From positions 1,347,183 through 1,411,182 of the forward strand of contig NZ_KK366017.1 in assembly GCF_000686805.1 (NCBI RefSeq): a DNA stretch of 64,000 nt. Reading direction: 5' to 3'. Positions 9,175 through 17,926 of this stretch are shown here, piece after piece (the stretch's first letter is position 1; each line of letters begins with the position of its first letter). The notes under the pieces are model-generated. The model was not told the DNA's origin, did not search any database, and worked only from the letters and a program-made list of their open reading frames with translations. Both the position numbers and the translations under genes were made by a program. Origin of the DNA: Bacillus sp. UNC41MFS5. Lineage in GTDB: Bacteria > Bacillota > Bacilli > Bacillales_B > DSM-18226.

Positions 9175-9218
9175 AAAACGATAGTATAAGTTTAAGAGCA
9201 ACAACACATTCATGCAAG

Positions 9219-9258
9219 AAGAGGACTGGTCATCACCATGACATGGTCTTTTTTTAAA
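9219..9258 (+). terminator. Terminator after the AraC-regulator operon
   Basis: GACTGGTCAT and ATGACATGGTC arms (one bulged base) around CACC, followed by seven T. Confidence 0.65.
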
Positions 9259-9440
9259 CGTATGAATCTAAAAATAATATAGATTTATAGGAATATTATT
9301 GGTTATGGGGACAGTGTATCTAAATATAATCTAGTTACTCCTATAAATACTTTCTTATTTCTAATATTCCCTTCGTATTTTTCTGAAGATTTTATTTTTA
9401 TAATAAAAATAGATTAAAAATGAAAAAGGGAGTGGGATGG

Positions 9441-11114
9441 ATGGAAACGAACACGGCGAAATCAAGAGTGATAGAAAATTATAAAGGAACGGAGTTACAT
9501 GCGAAAGGGTGGATTCAGGAGGCTGCACTAAGGATGTTGATGAACAACCTGGATCAAGAAGTGGCGGAAAGACCAGAGGATCTAGTTGTTTATGGCGGGA
9601 TTGGTAAGGCGGCCAGAAACTGGGAGTCCTATGATGCGATTGTGAAAACATTGCTAGAATTGGAGAATGACGAAACCTTATTGATTCAATCTGGAAAGCC
9701 GGTGGCTGTATGGAAATCGCATAAGGATGCCCCGCGTGTGCTTCTTGCTAACTCTAATCTAGTTCCTGCTTGGGCAAATTGGGAGCATTTCCACGAGTTA
9801 GATAAAAAAGGTCTAATGATGTACGGTCAAATGACAGCGGGCAGCTGGATCTATATCGGCAGCCAGGGAATTGTACAAGGAACATATGAAACGTTTGCTG
9901 AACTTGCGCGTCAAGCCTACGGCGGTACATTGAAACACACGATTACCCTAACTGCTGGACTTGGCGGAATGGGTGGTGCTCAGCCTTTGGCGGTAACAAT
10001 GAACGACGGAGTGTGTTTAGCGATTGATGTCGATGAGACCAGAATTGACCGCCGTATTGAAACCGCTTATCTTGATGTAAAGACTAAGGATTTAGATGAA
10101 GCTTTGAAATTAGCACACGAGGCAAAAGTGGCTGGAAAGGCACTATCGATTGGATTATTAGGTAATGCGGCAGAAATTTTGCCATTGATGATTGAAAAAG
10201 GCTTTAATCCAGATGTATTAACTGATCAAACTTCTGCACACGACCCATTAAATGGTTATGTTCCAGTTGGTTTCACATTAGAAGAAGCGGCCGCATTACG
10301 AAAAGAAGATCCAACTAAGTATGTAGAACTTTCAAAGCAAAGCATGGCACTACATGTGAAGGCAATGCTGACGATGCAACAAAAAGGTGCGGTTACCTTT
10401 GATTATGGTAACAACATTCGTCAAGTAGCAAAGGATGAGGGAGTGGAAAATGCATTTGATTTCCCTGGTTTCGTACCAGCGTATATCCGTCCATTATTCT
10501 GCGAAGGAAAAGGTCCTTTCCGCTGGGCAGCACTTTCAGGTGATCCTGAGGATATTCGCAAAATTGATGATGCATTGCTTCATGAGTTCAAAGATGATGA
10601 ACATTTATGCAAATGGGTAAAAATGGCCCAAGAAAAAATAAGCTTCCAAGGTCTTCCTGCTCGAATTTGCTGGCTTGGATATGGTGATCGTGCTCGCTTT
10701 GGTAAAGTTATCAATGATATGGTTGCTTCAGGAGAAGTATCGGCTCCAATTGTTATTGGTCGTGATCACTTAGATGCTGGTTCTGTAGCATCACCAAATC
10801 GTGAAACAGAAGCGATGAGAGACGGAAGCGATGCAGTTTCTGACTGGCCGATTTTAAATGCGATGATTAATGCTGTTGGCGGCGCGAGCTGGGTTTCATT
10901 ACATCACGGCGGTGGTGTAGGTATGGGTTATTCTCAACACTCAGGAATGGTAATTGTGGCAGATGGGACAAAAGATGCGGAAGTTCGATTAGAACGTGTA
11001 TTAACGACGGACCCTGGGATGGGTGTGGTCCGTCATGCTGATGCGGGTTATGAGATTGCGATCAAGACAGCAAAAGAAAAGGGCATCAAAATGCCTATGC
11101 TTAAGCAGGACTAA
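9441..11114 (+). CDS. hutU: Urocanate hydratase
   Basis: Second enzyme of histidine breakdown: it adds water to urocanate to give 4-imidazolone-5-propionate using tightly bound NAD as an electrophile. At 557 aa from this Met it matches the usual length (about 550). The N-terminal [20 protein letters not shown], the central [17 protein letters not shown] and the C-terminal [15 protein letters not shown] segments are conserved family blocks. The ATG at 9441 is chosen over 9420 because AAAGGGAG lies at the right distance. First gene of hutU-hutI-hutG; no hutH or hutP precedes it. Confidence 0.97.
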   Translation: METNTAKSRVIENYKGTELHAKGWIQEAALRMLMNNLDQEVAERPEDLVVYGGIGKAARNWESYDAIVKTLLELENDETLLIQSGKPVAVWKSHKDAPRVLLANSNLVPAWANWEHFHELDKKGLMMYGQMTAGSWIYIGSQGIVQGTYETFAELARQAYGGTLKHTITLTAGLGGMGGAQPLAVTMNDGVCLAIDVDETRIDRRIETAYLDVKTKDLDEALKLAHEAKVAGKALSIGLLGNAAEILPLMIEKGFNPDVLTDQTSAHDPLNGYVPVGFTLEEAAALRKEDPTKYVELSKQSMALHVKAMLTMQQKGAVTFDYGNNIRQVAKDEGVENAFDFPGFVPAYIRPLFCEGKGPFRWAALSGDPEDIRKIDDALLHEFKDDEHLCKWVKMAQEKISFQGLPARICWLGYGDRARFGKVINDMVASGEVSAPIVIGRDHLDAGSVASPNRETEAMRDGSDAVSDWPILNAMINAVGGASWVSLHHGGGVGMGYSQHSGMVIVADGTKDAEVRLERVLTTDPGMGVVRHADAGYEIAIKTAKEKGIKMPMLKQD

Positions 11115-11135
11115 GACAGAGAGGATGATAGATTA

Positions 11136-12428
11136 ATGAGTGGTCCAATTTTTATCAGAAACGCCTCTCAACTCGTGACGTTACAAGGGGGCTCCGCTGC
11201 TCCCCTTGTAAAGGGCGCGATGTCTGAGCTTGGTATTATTGAGAATGGCAGTGTTTGGATTGAAGAAGGAGTGATCCAGGCGGTTGGTACGGATGTTGAG
11301 CTTTTTGAAAAATATGCTGGTCGACTTGATGAGGCAGAACTGGTGGATGCGAGTGGTAAACTCGTAACTCCAGGACTTGTGGACCCACATACACATGTTG
11401 TTTTTGCTGGCAGCAGGGAAAATGAGTTTAACATGCGACTTCAAGGTGCCACTTATATGGAAATTATGAATAGTGGCGGTGGGATCTATGCAACGACTAG
11501 AAGGACACAGTCTGCGACGCATGAAGAGCTTTTTCAAGAAAGCTATGAACGCTTAAATCAATTCCTGCGCCACGGTGTTACAACCGTGGAAGCGAAAAGC
11601 GGCTATGGAATGGAATGGGAAACGGAATTGAAGCAACTTGAGGTAGCAAAACAGCTTAACCAGAAGCATGTGATTGATGTTGTTTCGACTTTTATGGGGG
11701 CTCACGCCGTACCAAAGGAGTACAAACAAAATCCAGATGAGTTTGTCCGCTTGTTGATTGAAGAAATGATTCCAAAGGTAGCGGAACTCGGACTTGCGGA
11801 ATTTAATGATGTCTTCTGTGAACATGGTGTGTTTACTCCGGAGCAATCCAGGAAAATTCTTGAGGCTGGTCGTCGCTATGGCTTGATTCCGAAGATTCAT
11901 GCGGATGAAATAGAGCCATATGAAGGGGCAGAATTAGCGGCAGAGGTTGGGGCCATTTCGGCTGACCACTTATTAAAGGCATCGGAAAAAGGTATGAAAG
12001 CGATGGCTGAAAAAGGAGTAGTCGGTGTGTTGCTCCCGGGGACAGCTTACTTTTTAATGGCGGAGTCGGCAAATGGTCGCAAAATGGTAGATTTGGGTGT
12101 ACCGGTGGCACTGTCGACAGATTGTAATCCTGGTTCATCTCCTACTGTTTCCCTGCCATTCATTATGAATTTAGGCTGTTTAAAAATGGGGATGACACCG
12201 GCAGAAGTCATAACTGCAACGACAATTAATGCTGCCCATGCGATTAACCGAGGGCGCGAGATTGGTAGTCTTGAAGTAGGTAAAAAAGGAGACGTCACGA
12301 TTTTTAACGTCGGTAATTATATGAAACTGCAATACTCTTATGGCGTGAATCATACAGATACCGTTGTGAAAAATGGTCAGGTGGTTGTCAGGGGAGGTCA
12401 GTTAGTTGAAGAGTTTTCTCTATCCTAA
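11136..12428 (+). CDS. hutI: Imidazolonepropionase
   Basis: Third enzyme of histidine breakdown: it hydrolyses 4-imidazolone-5-propionate to N-formimino-L-glutamate. It is 430 aa, a metal-dependent amidohydrolase with the metal pair DPHTHVVFAGSRENEF, the later ligand in KIHADEIEP, the SADHLL segment and STDCNPG near the C-terminal part. It sits 21 bases after hutU with an AGAGAGGATG site. Its last 23 bases overlap the start of hutG, so the two are translationally coupled. Confidence 0.97.
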   Translation: MSGPIFIRNASQLVTLQGGSAAPLVKGAMSELGIIENGSVWIEEGVIQAVGTDVELFEKYAGRLDEAELVDASGKLVTPGLVDPHTHVVFAGSRENEFNMRLQGATYMEIMNSGGGIYATTRRTQSATHEELFQESYERLNQFLRHGVTTVEAKSGYGMEWETELKQLEVAKQLNQKHVIDVVSTFMGAHAVPKEYKQNPDEFVRLLIEEMIPKVAELGLAEFNDVFCEHGVFTPEQSRKILEAGRRYGLIPKIHADEIEPYEGAELAAEVGAISADHLLKASEKGMKAMAEKGVVGVLLPGTAYFLMAESANGRKMVDLGVPVALSTDCNPGSSPTVSLPFIMNLGCLKMGMTPAEVITATTINAAHAINRGREIGSLEVGKKGDVTIFNVGNYMKLQYSYGVNHTDTVVKNGQVVVRGGQLVEEFSLS

Positions 12429-13401
12429 GTTAATTCCTCCTAGTTTTTCATGGATAAGACCAGATGAAGGGGCCGAGATTGCGAAGGTGCATGAATGGAT
12501 CCAGCCACTAACGGCTGAGTCTGATTCTGAAAAAAGCAAGGAAGCAGACTTTGTCGTTGTTGGAGTTCCGCTGTCTCGATCATCCATTAGCGCGTCGGGT
12601 GCCTCAGAATTTCCTGAGGCGTTCCGACGAGCGTGGAAGGGGTTTACTACCTATAATCTTGACGAGGATATTGATTTGTCGGAATTGACGGCAATAGATG
12701 TTGGTGATGTGCCAATGCATGTTACGAATATTGGGCGCTGCCATGACAATATCATCGCTGCATCTTTTGCTCTCCATCAGCATTTTGAAACTTCCAAAGT
12801 CTGTGCGATTGGCGGTGATCATTCGATTACAGCAATGATGGTCAAAGGTCTGCATCAAGCGAAACCGGGGGAGAAAATCGGCATCCTGCAGTTTGATACT
12901 CATTTTGATTTAAGAGATATGACCGATAATGGCCCGTCCAATGGGACTCCCATGCGGAACTTAATTGAGAGCGGAGTAGTTGAAGGCAGCAATATGTACA
13001 ATATCGGCCTCCATGGCTTTTTTAACACTAAAGATTTGAAGAAATACGCTGATGAAAAAGGCGTCAACTATATCACTCTTCGTGAAACAAGAAAAAAAGG
13101 GATAGAAGAAACGGTTTCGGAATGTTTAGAGGAGTTGGCTGGCAAGGTAGATACCATTTATTTAACAGTCGATATGGATGTTCTTGATATTGCCTATGCT
13201 CCAGGAGTACCGGCCTCAACGCCGGGGGGCATGACAACGGCGGAACTACTAGATGGGGTATTTACCGTAGCTAAGCACCCAAAAGTCAAAGCCATGGACA
13301 TCGTCTGTCTTGATCCTCTTAAAGACACCCATGTACAACCAACTGTCAAACTCGGAACACACGTATTCCTAACCTTCTTAACAGGAGTAGCGCTACGATA
13401 A
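12406..13401 (+). CDS. hutG: Formiminoglutamase (ureohydrolase family)
   Basis: Fourth step: hydrolyses N-formimino-L-glutamate to glutamate and formamide. The protein is 331 aa and carries the ureohydrolase metal sites GGDHSIT, QFDTHFDLRD and TVDMDVLD, with the family end PSTPGGMTTAEL. The start is a TTG at 12406, supported by GGGGAGG eight bases upstream; no nearer ATG has a comparable site. Agmatinase is an alternative reading of the fold, but hut context decides for HutG. Confidence 0.93.
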   Translation: MKSFLYPKLIPPSFSWIRPDEGAEIAKVHEWIQPLTAESDSEKSKEADFVVVGVPLSRSSISASGASEFPEAFRRAWKGFTTYNLDEDIDLSELTAIDVGDVPMHVTNIGRCHDNIIAASFALHQHFETSKVCAIGGDHSITAMMVKGLHQAKPGEKIGILQFDTHFDLRDMTDNGPSNGTPMRNLIESGVVEGSNMYNIGLHGFFNTKDLKKYADEKGVNYITLRETRKKGIEETVSECLEELAGKVDTIYLTVDMDVLDIAYAPGVPASTPGGMTTAELLDGVFTVAKHPKVKAMDIVCLDPLKDTHVQPTVKLGTHVFLTFLTGVALR

Positions 13402-13406
13402 AAACC

Positions 13407-13427
13407 TGGTGTCAGGCACCACAAAAA
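13407..13427. repeat. Dispersed short palindromic repeat, copy 1
   Basis: TGGTGTCAGGCACCACAAAA and one further A, identical to positions 30147-30167. TGGTG and CACCA can pair around TCAGG. Both copies follow the last gene of an operon and precede its terminator. Confidence 0.8.
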
Positions 13428-13438
13428 GACACTTTTAA

Positions 13439-13473
13439 GCCAATGTCCATCCCAAGTGGACATTGGCTTTTTC
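13439..13473 (+). terminator. Terminator of the hut operon
   Basis: GCCAATGTCCA and TGGACATTGGC arms (11 bp, perfect) around seven bases, followed by TTTTTC. Confidence 0.9.
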
Positions 13474-13687
13474 GTTTTGGCTTTTAATAATAATATAAAT
13501 TGTCAAGAAAACCCTTACTACACCTGTCCATTCCAAGATTTCGATTTATTCATATAATATTGTAATTCGTTTTCTACGAAGAGTCTGGCCGTAAATAAAA
13601 GGTGTAATTCAGCACCTGGGGATCAATAGAGAATAATCTAATTAATGTATCCCCTTAGTTACTGCTTATGGAAGGAGGGGATTGAAC

Positions 13688-13939
13688 ATGGCTGCAATTC
13701 AAAAGAGTGTGGACTCTTCAAGTTTAGCCGATATCATTGATCGGATCTTGGATAAAGGTTTGGTAATTGATATATATGCTCGGATTAGTTTAGTTGGGAT
13801 TGAATTAATTTCAATTGATGCTCGTATTGTTATAGCTGGTATTGACAAATGGTTATATTATGCTGAAAAAGTAGGCCTTCTTGATAAACATCCACATCTC
13901 GATCAAGGGGAAGAAATTATACTAGGGGAAACACTTTAA
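13688..13939 (+). CDS. gvpA: Gas vesicle structural protein GvpA
   Basis: The main wall subunit of gas vesicles, the hollow protein shells that give buoyancy. It is 83 aa with the canonical core: [37 protein letters not shown], then the second helix region through YYAEKVGLL. The ATG at 13688 is preceded by GGAAGGAGGGG. It is the first gene of the cluster and is followed by a strong hairpin, which would allow more GvpA than downstream proteins. Of the three GvpA-fold genes here this one best fits the structural subunit. Confidence 0.93.
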   Translation: MAAIQKSVDSSSLADIIDRILDKGLVIDIYARISLVGIELISIDARIVIAGIDKWLYYAEKVGLLDKHPHLDQGEEIILGETL

Positions 13940-13955
13940 AATAATTCGGGTGAAG

Positions 13956-13988
13956 AGGAACCAAGGCAGTAAACGCCTTGGTTCCTTT
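13956..13988 (+). terminator. Intra-operon hairpin between gvpA and gvpN (attenuator)
   Basis: AGGAACCAAGGC and GCCTTGGTTCCT arms, 12 bp and perfect, around AGTAAAC, followed by only a weak T-rich stretch (TTATT). It lies 17 bases after the gvpA stop and before the gvpN ribosome binding site. Partial termination or 3'-end protection of the gvpA message would set a high GvpA ratio. Confidence 0.75.
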
Positions 13989-14023
13989 ATTAAAAAAATT
14001 TAGTGAATAGAAGGAATGATATG

Positions 14024-14914
14024 ATGAGTCAGTCAAAGAAAGAGGTCTTTGTCAATACTGCTTTTTTTGAGAAGATTATTTCAAAAACCATCAAATATAT
14101 GAAAGCTGGATTTCCAGTACATTTCGTTGGACCATCGGGTATCGGAAAGACTAGTTTAGCCATATATATTGCCAAACAGTTTAACAGACCAGTTACAATT
14201 ATCCGTGGACACGAAGAATTATCAAACAAAGAACTGTTGGGCTATCACTATGGCATGGTTAAAAAAGAGGTTATCGACAACTTTATTCATTCAGTCTATA
14301 AGACTGAAAAAGAAATTAAACCAATTTGGTCCAATGGCCAGCTTATTGACGCCGTAAAAAATGGACATGTGGTTATTTACGATGAGTTTTCACGTTCTCG
14401 CCCAGAGACGAATAATATATTTTTAGCACTATTGGAGGAGCGAATTCTTCCTATTTATGGGAAGGGGAAGGAATCCTTCATAAAATGTCATCCTGACTTT
14501 TCTATTATTTTTACAAGTAATCCTGATGAATATGCAGGAACATTTCATACACAAGATGCACTGCTGGACCGATTGATTACGATTAGTTTGGAAGGCTGTG
14601 ACAAAGAAACAGAAATCGAAATTCTTAAGCATAAAACAGAAATTAATCATCAGGAAGCGGAGAGAATAGTGCAACTTGTTTCTAAATTAAGAAGTTCTGG
14701 AAAAGGATTTTGTCCAAGTTTACGAGCTTCATTGATGATTGCATCCATTGCCCAAAAAACGAATATACCCATTAATCACGAGGATAAAAACTATCAAACA
14801 CTTTGTCTGGACGTGTTAACAAGACCAGTAAAACAAATTTTCCCGGATATGACTCGTAATGCTATTCAGGAGTTAATTATAAAGGAAATGAAGCGAAAGG
14901 AAGGGACTCAATGA
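14024..14914 (+). CDS. gvpN: Gas vesicle protein GvpN (AAA+ ATPase)
   Basis: A MoxR-like AAA+ ATPase of about 296 aa needed for gas vesicle growth to full size. Walker A is GPSGIGKTSLA, Walker B is VVIYDEFSRSRPE with the typical TNNIFLALLEER following, and sensor-type IIFTSNPDEYAG is present. The start is 14024 or 14021; AAGGA at 14011 fits 14024 slightly better. Its stop overlaps gvpF by four bases (ATGA), so the two are coupled. Confidence 0.93.
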   Translation: MSQSKKEVFVNTAFFEKIISKTIKYMKAGFPVHFVGPSGIGKTSLAIYIAKQFNRPVTIIRGHEELSNKELLGYHYGMVKKEVIDNFIHSVYKTEKEIKPIWSNGQLIDAVKNGHVVIYDEFSRSRPETNNIFLALLEERILPIYGKGKESFIKCHPDFSIIFTSNPDEYAGTFHTQDALLDRLITISLEGCDKETEIEILKHKTEINHQEAERIVQLVSKLRSSGKGFCPSLRASLMIASIAQKTNIPINHEDKNYQTLCLDVLTRPVKQIFPDMTRNAIQELIIKEMKRKEGTQ

Positions 14915-15669
14915 GTATACAAAGTGGGGTGTATGTTTTTTGTGCGATTCGAGAAAAGGAACCACAGCAATTTGGAAAAGTAATTTTAAACGGTCAGGAG
15001 CATGAAGTTTATACACTACATCATCAGAATGTAGCAATGGTAGTTTCAAAGGTTGTTGATGAAGTTTTACCCGTCCGTAACAACTTATTCGCCCACCAGC
15101 AAACAATCTCGGAAGTTATGAAGCATTATAGCATTATCCCAGTAAGCTTTGGGAATGTATTTAATTTAGAGGAAGATGTTCTTCTCATTACGAAACATCT
15201 CAATGACGATTTGGAAAAATTATTTTTACTCTTGGAAAATAAAATTGAGGTAGGCTTGAAGGTCATCGCCAAAAAGGAATGGATGGAACAGGAATTAAAT
15301 AATGATTCAACATTAAGACAGTGGAAAACCAACAAGTTGGATATCTCCGATCCAGCCAATTTTTATGAACAAATTCAATTAGGTGAACATGCCAAAAACT
15401 TTGTTTTGCGGCTAGAAGGAGCAGTGGCTGATGAGCTTTATGATCCCTTATTAGAGATTGCAGAGGCGGGAAAACAAAACAACACCATACCGGGAAAAGT
15501 CCTATTGAATGCTGCATTCTTAGTAGATCGCAAAAAAGAAGAGGCCTTTGACCAAAAAGTTAATGACCTTTATGAATTATGGAAGGAAAAGGCCGAGTTT
15601 AAGTATTCTGGACCATGGCCAGCCTATAATTTTGTCAATATTCGTTTAAGGATTGAAGAGAACAAATGA
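14911..15669 (+). CDS. gvpF: Gas vesicle protein GvpF
   Basis: A 252-aa GvpF/GvpL-family protein, an accessory protein thought to nucleate or cap the growing vesicle. It opens with the typical GVYVFCAIR strand and shows the family features VPVRNNLFAHQQTISEVMK, IPVSFGNVF and a C-terminal SGPWPAYNFV. The ATG overlaps the gvpN stop and the end overlaps gvpG by four bases. Paralogous to GvpL downstream. Confidence 0.92.
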   Translation: MSIQSGVYVFCAIREKEPQQFGKVILNGQEHEVYTLHHQNVAMVVSKVVDEVLPVRNNLFAHQQTISEVMKHYSIIPVSFGNVFNLEEDVLLITKHLNDDLEKLFLLLENKIEVGLKVIAKKEWMEQELNNDSTLRQWKTNKLDISDPANFYEQIQLGEHAKNFVLRLEGAVADELYDPLLEIAEAGKQNNTIPGKVLLNAAFLVDRKKEEAFDQKVNDLYELWKEKAEFKYSGPWPAYNFVNIRLRIEENK

Positions 15670-15908
15670 TTTTTAAATTATTTTCATTGCCAATCCGTAC
15701 GTTAATTAAAATTGGGGAAAAAATTCAGGAAGAAGCGGATCAAGAACTATACAATATCCCGTATATCCAACAGCAACTCATAGAATTGCATATGATGTAC
15801 GAAATGGAAGAAATTGATGAAGAAACTTACGTTGAAAGAGAAGAGGAATTACTTAATAGATATAAAATAGCCAAGGAACGTGAAAAAAATGAACTATTAA
15901 ATGAGTAG
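15666..15908 (+). CDS. gvpG: Gas vesicle protein GvpG
   Basis: An 80-aa mostly helical, charged accessory protein, 'FKLFSLPIRTLIKIGEKIQEEADQEL' being the type of N-terminus seen in GvpG (quoted in two parts: FKLFSLPIRTLIKI and GEKIQEEADQEL). The rest is acidic helix with a YVEREEELLNRY segment. It overlaps gvpF by four bases and sits between gvpF and gvpL, the conserved position in Bacillus clusters. The role in assembly is not known in detail. Confidence 0.88.
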   Translation: MIFKLFSLPIRTLIKIGEKIQEEADQELYNIPYIQQQLIELHMMYEMEEIDEETYVEREEELLNRYKIAKEREKNELLNE

Positions 15909-15929
15909 TATTTTAAAGGAGGAGGCAGT

Positions 15930-16760
15930 ATGACTCATACTAAGGCCACAACAGACTTTATATATATGTACGGGGTCATTCTTGCAGAGGAGCTTCAGTC
16001 ATTAGATGTTCCTGCTATAAAGGGTATTGATCAAAAGACGGTGACTTTGAAAATCTTTAAGGATTTTGCCGCTGTTATTACCCCGGTCAATGCCCAAAAT
16101 TTTTCTCAAGAACAAATTGACCTTCAGTTAAAAAATGCAGACTGGCTGAAGGAAAAAGCATTTCATCACCATGAAATCATTTCTATTATTCACCAGCAAT
16201 TTACAATCCTTCCAATGTCTTTTTGTACTATTTTTCAAAATGAGAGCAATTTAGAAAGCTTACTTGCCGATCAATACGGTGTGATTTATCAAAAATTACT
16301 TACCCTTAAGGATAAACAAGAGTGGAATTTAAAGGTGTTTTGTAACAATGAAAAAGCTTTATCCTTCGTTCTACAACATAATGAAGCAGTACTAAATTTA
16401 AGGGACCAATTAGCATCGATGCCAAAAGGTAAACAATTTTTAATGAAAAAGAAGCTGGAACATTTGATTCATTCACAGTTAGAAGTAGAACAATCCAAAT
16501 GGTGGAATGAAATCAAACAGCAATTAACATCTATCGTTTCAGAAATAAATATCAGGCAAAATTGGGGCAAGGAAGTAACTGAACGAAAAGATGAGATGAT
16601 TGTTAATTGTGATTTCCTCATTGATCAAAGCGTTTCAGAATCATTTATGAATAAAGTCACAGTTATTGAAAAAATATTTGAACCCTTGGGATGTATATTT
16701 CAAGTAACCGGGCCTTGGCCTCCTTATCATTTTTCAAAAATGACAAAGGAGATTTTGTAA
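15930..16760 (+). CDS. gvpL: Gas vesicle protein GvpL (GvpF/L family)
   Basis: A 276-aa GvpF/L-family protein. It has the opening FIYMYGVILAEEL, the HHHEIISIIHQQFTILPMSF block in place of the GvpF equivalent, and the closing TGPWPPYHF. Preceded by a very strong AAAGGAGGAGG site. Its stop overlaps the gvpS start by one base. The distinction from GvpF is by position and by greater divergence; both are assembly factors that bind GvpA. Confidence 0.9.
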   Translation: MTHTKATTDFIYMYGVILAEELQSLDVPAIKGIDQKTVTLKIFKDFAAVITPVNAQNFSQEQIDLQLKNADWLKEKAFHHHEIISIIHQQFTILPMSFCTIFQNESNLESLLADQYGVIYQKLLTLKDKQEWNLKVFCNNEKALSFVLQHNEAVLNLRDQLASMPKGKQFLMKKKLEHLIHSQLEVEQSKWWNEIKQQLTSIVSEINIRQNWGKEVTERKDEMIVNCDFLIDQSVSESFMNKVTVIEKIFEPLGCIFQVTGPWPPYHFSKMTKEIL

Positions 16761-16999
16761 TGGAAAAGCATCATCTCTTTGAAAATAAAGAAATGACCTT
16801 ATTAGATTTATTGGATGGAATCATTGATACGGGCGTCGTGGTCACAGGAGAAATAGTAATCTCTGTTGCCAATATTGATTTAATTGTCATCGATCTTAAA
16901 CTTCTCATTTCTTCGATTGAAAGTGCTTTTGGTTCCAATGAGCGTAAAAATGTTGGGGAGGCAATTGTAAATGGAACGCTTGCCACTAGATTCGAGTAA
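16760..16999 (+). CDS. gvpS: Gas vesicle protein GvpS (GvpA-fold)
   Basis: A 79-aa GvpA-fold minor protein: LLDLLDGIIDTGVVVTGEIVISVANIDLIVIDLKLLI corresponds to the GvpA helix-strand-strand-helix core (written here in parts: LLDLLDGIIDTGVVV, TGEIVISVANIDLIVID, LKLLI). The ATG at 16760 has AAAGGAG nine bases upstream and overlaps the gvpL stop. It overlaps gvpK by 29 bases. GvpS is assigned by its place between gvpL and gvpK as in B. megaterium. Confidence 0.85.
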   Translation: MEKHHLFENKEMTLLDLLDGIIDTGVVVTGEIVISVANIDLIVIDLKLLISSIESAFGSNERKNVGEAIVNGTLATRFE

Positions 17000-17234
17000 G
17001 GTAGAGCAAGGATTAGCGAAGTTAGTTTTAACCATTATCGAATTACTTCGCCAACTTATGGAGCGACAAGCAATGCGGCGAGTGGAAAGCGATTCTCTGA
17101 CCGATGAGCAATTAGAGGAATTAGGTTTAACGTTAATGAGACTGGAAGAAAAAATGGAAGAGTTAAAAATTATTTTTGGTTTAGAAAAAGAGGACCTTAA
17201 TATTGAACTGGGCCCTCTGGGGAAACTTCTCTAA
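16971..17234 (+). CDS. gvpK: Gas vesicle protein GvpK
   Basis: An 87-aa helical accessory protein. The segment VEQGLAKLVLTIIELLRQLMERQAMRRV followed by LTDEQLEELGLTLMRLEEKM is typical of GvpK (cited in parts of the protein, residues about 10-65). The ATG lies within gvpS and has GGGGAGG upstream, so translation is coupled. It ends 27 bases before gvpJ. Confidence 0.9.
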   Translation: MERLPLDSSKVEQGLAKLVLTIIELLRQLMERQAMRRVESDSLTDEQLEELGLTLMRLEEKMEELKIIFGLEKEDLNIELGPLGKLL

Positions 17235-17261
17235 ACCGGCAGGTAAGATAGGAGAGAGACT

Positions 17262-17741
17262 ATGCCCATAAATCACCCGACCCAATCATCAAACTTGCTT
17301 GAAGTATTAGAAAAAATCCTTGATAAAGGAGTCGTTATTGCAGGAGATATTAAAATTTCATTAGCAGATGTCGACTTGTTAACTATTAAAATCAGGCTGC
17401 TGATTGCTTCTGTTGATAAAGCGCGGGAAATTGGAATGGACTGGTGGGAACAAGACCCATACTATTCTTCTAAAGGTAGATTAGTTGAAAAAGAGCATGC
17501 CCTGTTACTCGAAAGAATCAATCGAATCGAACAGCTGGTTGAGACAAAAGCACTCCCGGTTGAAGACAGAGCATTCCTTGAACCAGATGATGAAAGGATT
17601 TTACACCAACCGGTTGAAAAAAAAGCAGTGCTACAGCTTGATGAGGAAATAGATATAACAAAAGTGAAAAGGACTGATTTGACAAAAAATGAAAAAAAAG
17701 AGAACCCAGATAATAAGAAAAAGCATCCCGGTAAACAGTAG
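17262..17741 (+). CDS. gvpJ: Gas vesicle protein GvpJ with an extended charged tail
   Basis: A GvpA-fold minor protein that helps shape the vesicle tip. Residues about 8-55 carry the core (LLEVLEKILDKGVVIAGDI, ISLADVDLLTIKIRLLI). From about residue 65 it continues into a long charged tail rich in E, K and D with two loosely similar segments (VETKALPVEDRAFLEPDDER and QPVEKKAVLQLDEE). At 159 aa it is longer than the roughly 100 aa of typical GvpJ. Last gene of the cluster; no gvpT or gvpU follows. Confidence 0.85.
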   Translation: MPINHPTQSSNLLEVLEKILDKGVVIAGDIKISLADVDLLTIKIRLLIASVDKAREIGMDWWEQDPYYSSKGRLVEKEHALLLERINRIEQLVETKALPVEDRAFLEPDDERILHQPVEKKAVLQLDEEIDITKVKRTDLTKNEKKENPDNKKKHPGKQ

Positions 17742-17768
17742 GAAAAAAATATAAATGTTTTTCATTTG

Positions 17769-17799
17769 GGAAAGTGGAATGGACACTTTCTTTTTTTAT
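17769..17799 (+). terminator. Terminator of the gvp operon
   Basis: GAAAGTG and CACTTTC arms around GAATGGA, followed by eight T. Confidence 0.8.
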
Positions 17800-17926
17800 T
17801 GTTTTTCCTTGTGTATGAGTAATCAAAAAAGAAAGTACGGTAAGTGTATTTGAGTTAGCTTAAAACTTAATAAAGTAGATGACTCTATAAAAAGCAAAGG
17901 ACTGCAATTTATTGTGAGGAAATAAA

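Noticed and set aside
9361..9651. 96-aa minus-strand frame overlapping the hutU start
   Set aside because: Antisense to the conserved hutU N-terminus, no start signal and a Phe/Ser/Pro composition typical of a shadow frame.
11181..12298. Several minus-strand frames of 83-118 aa over hutI
   Set aside because: All are antisense to conserved hutI coding sequence without start signals or recognisable domains.
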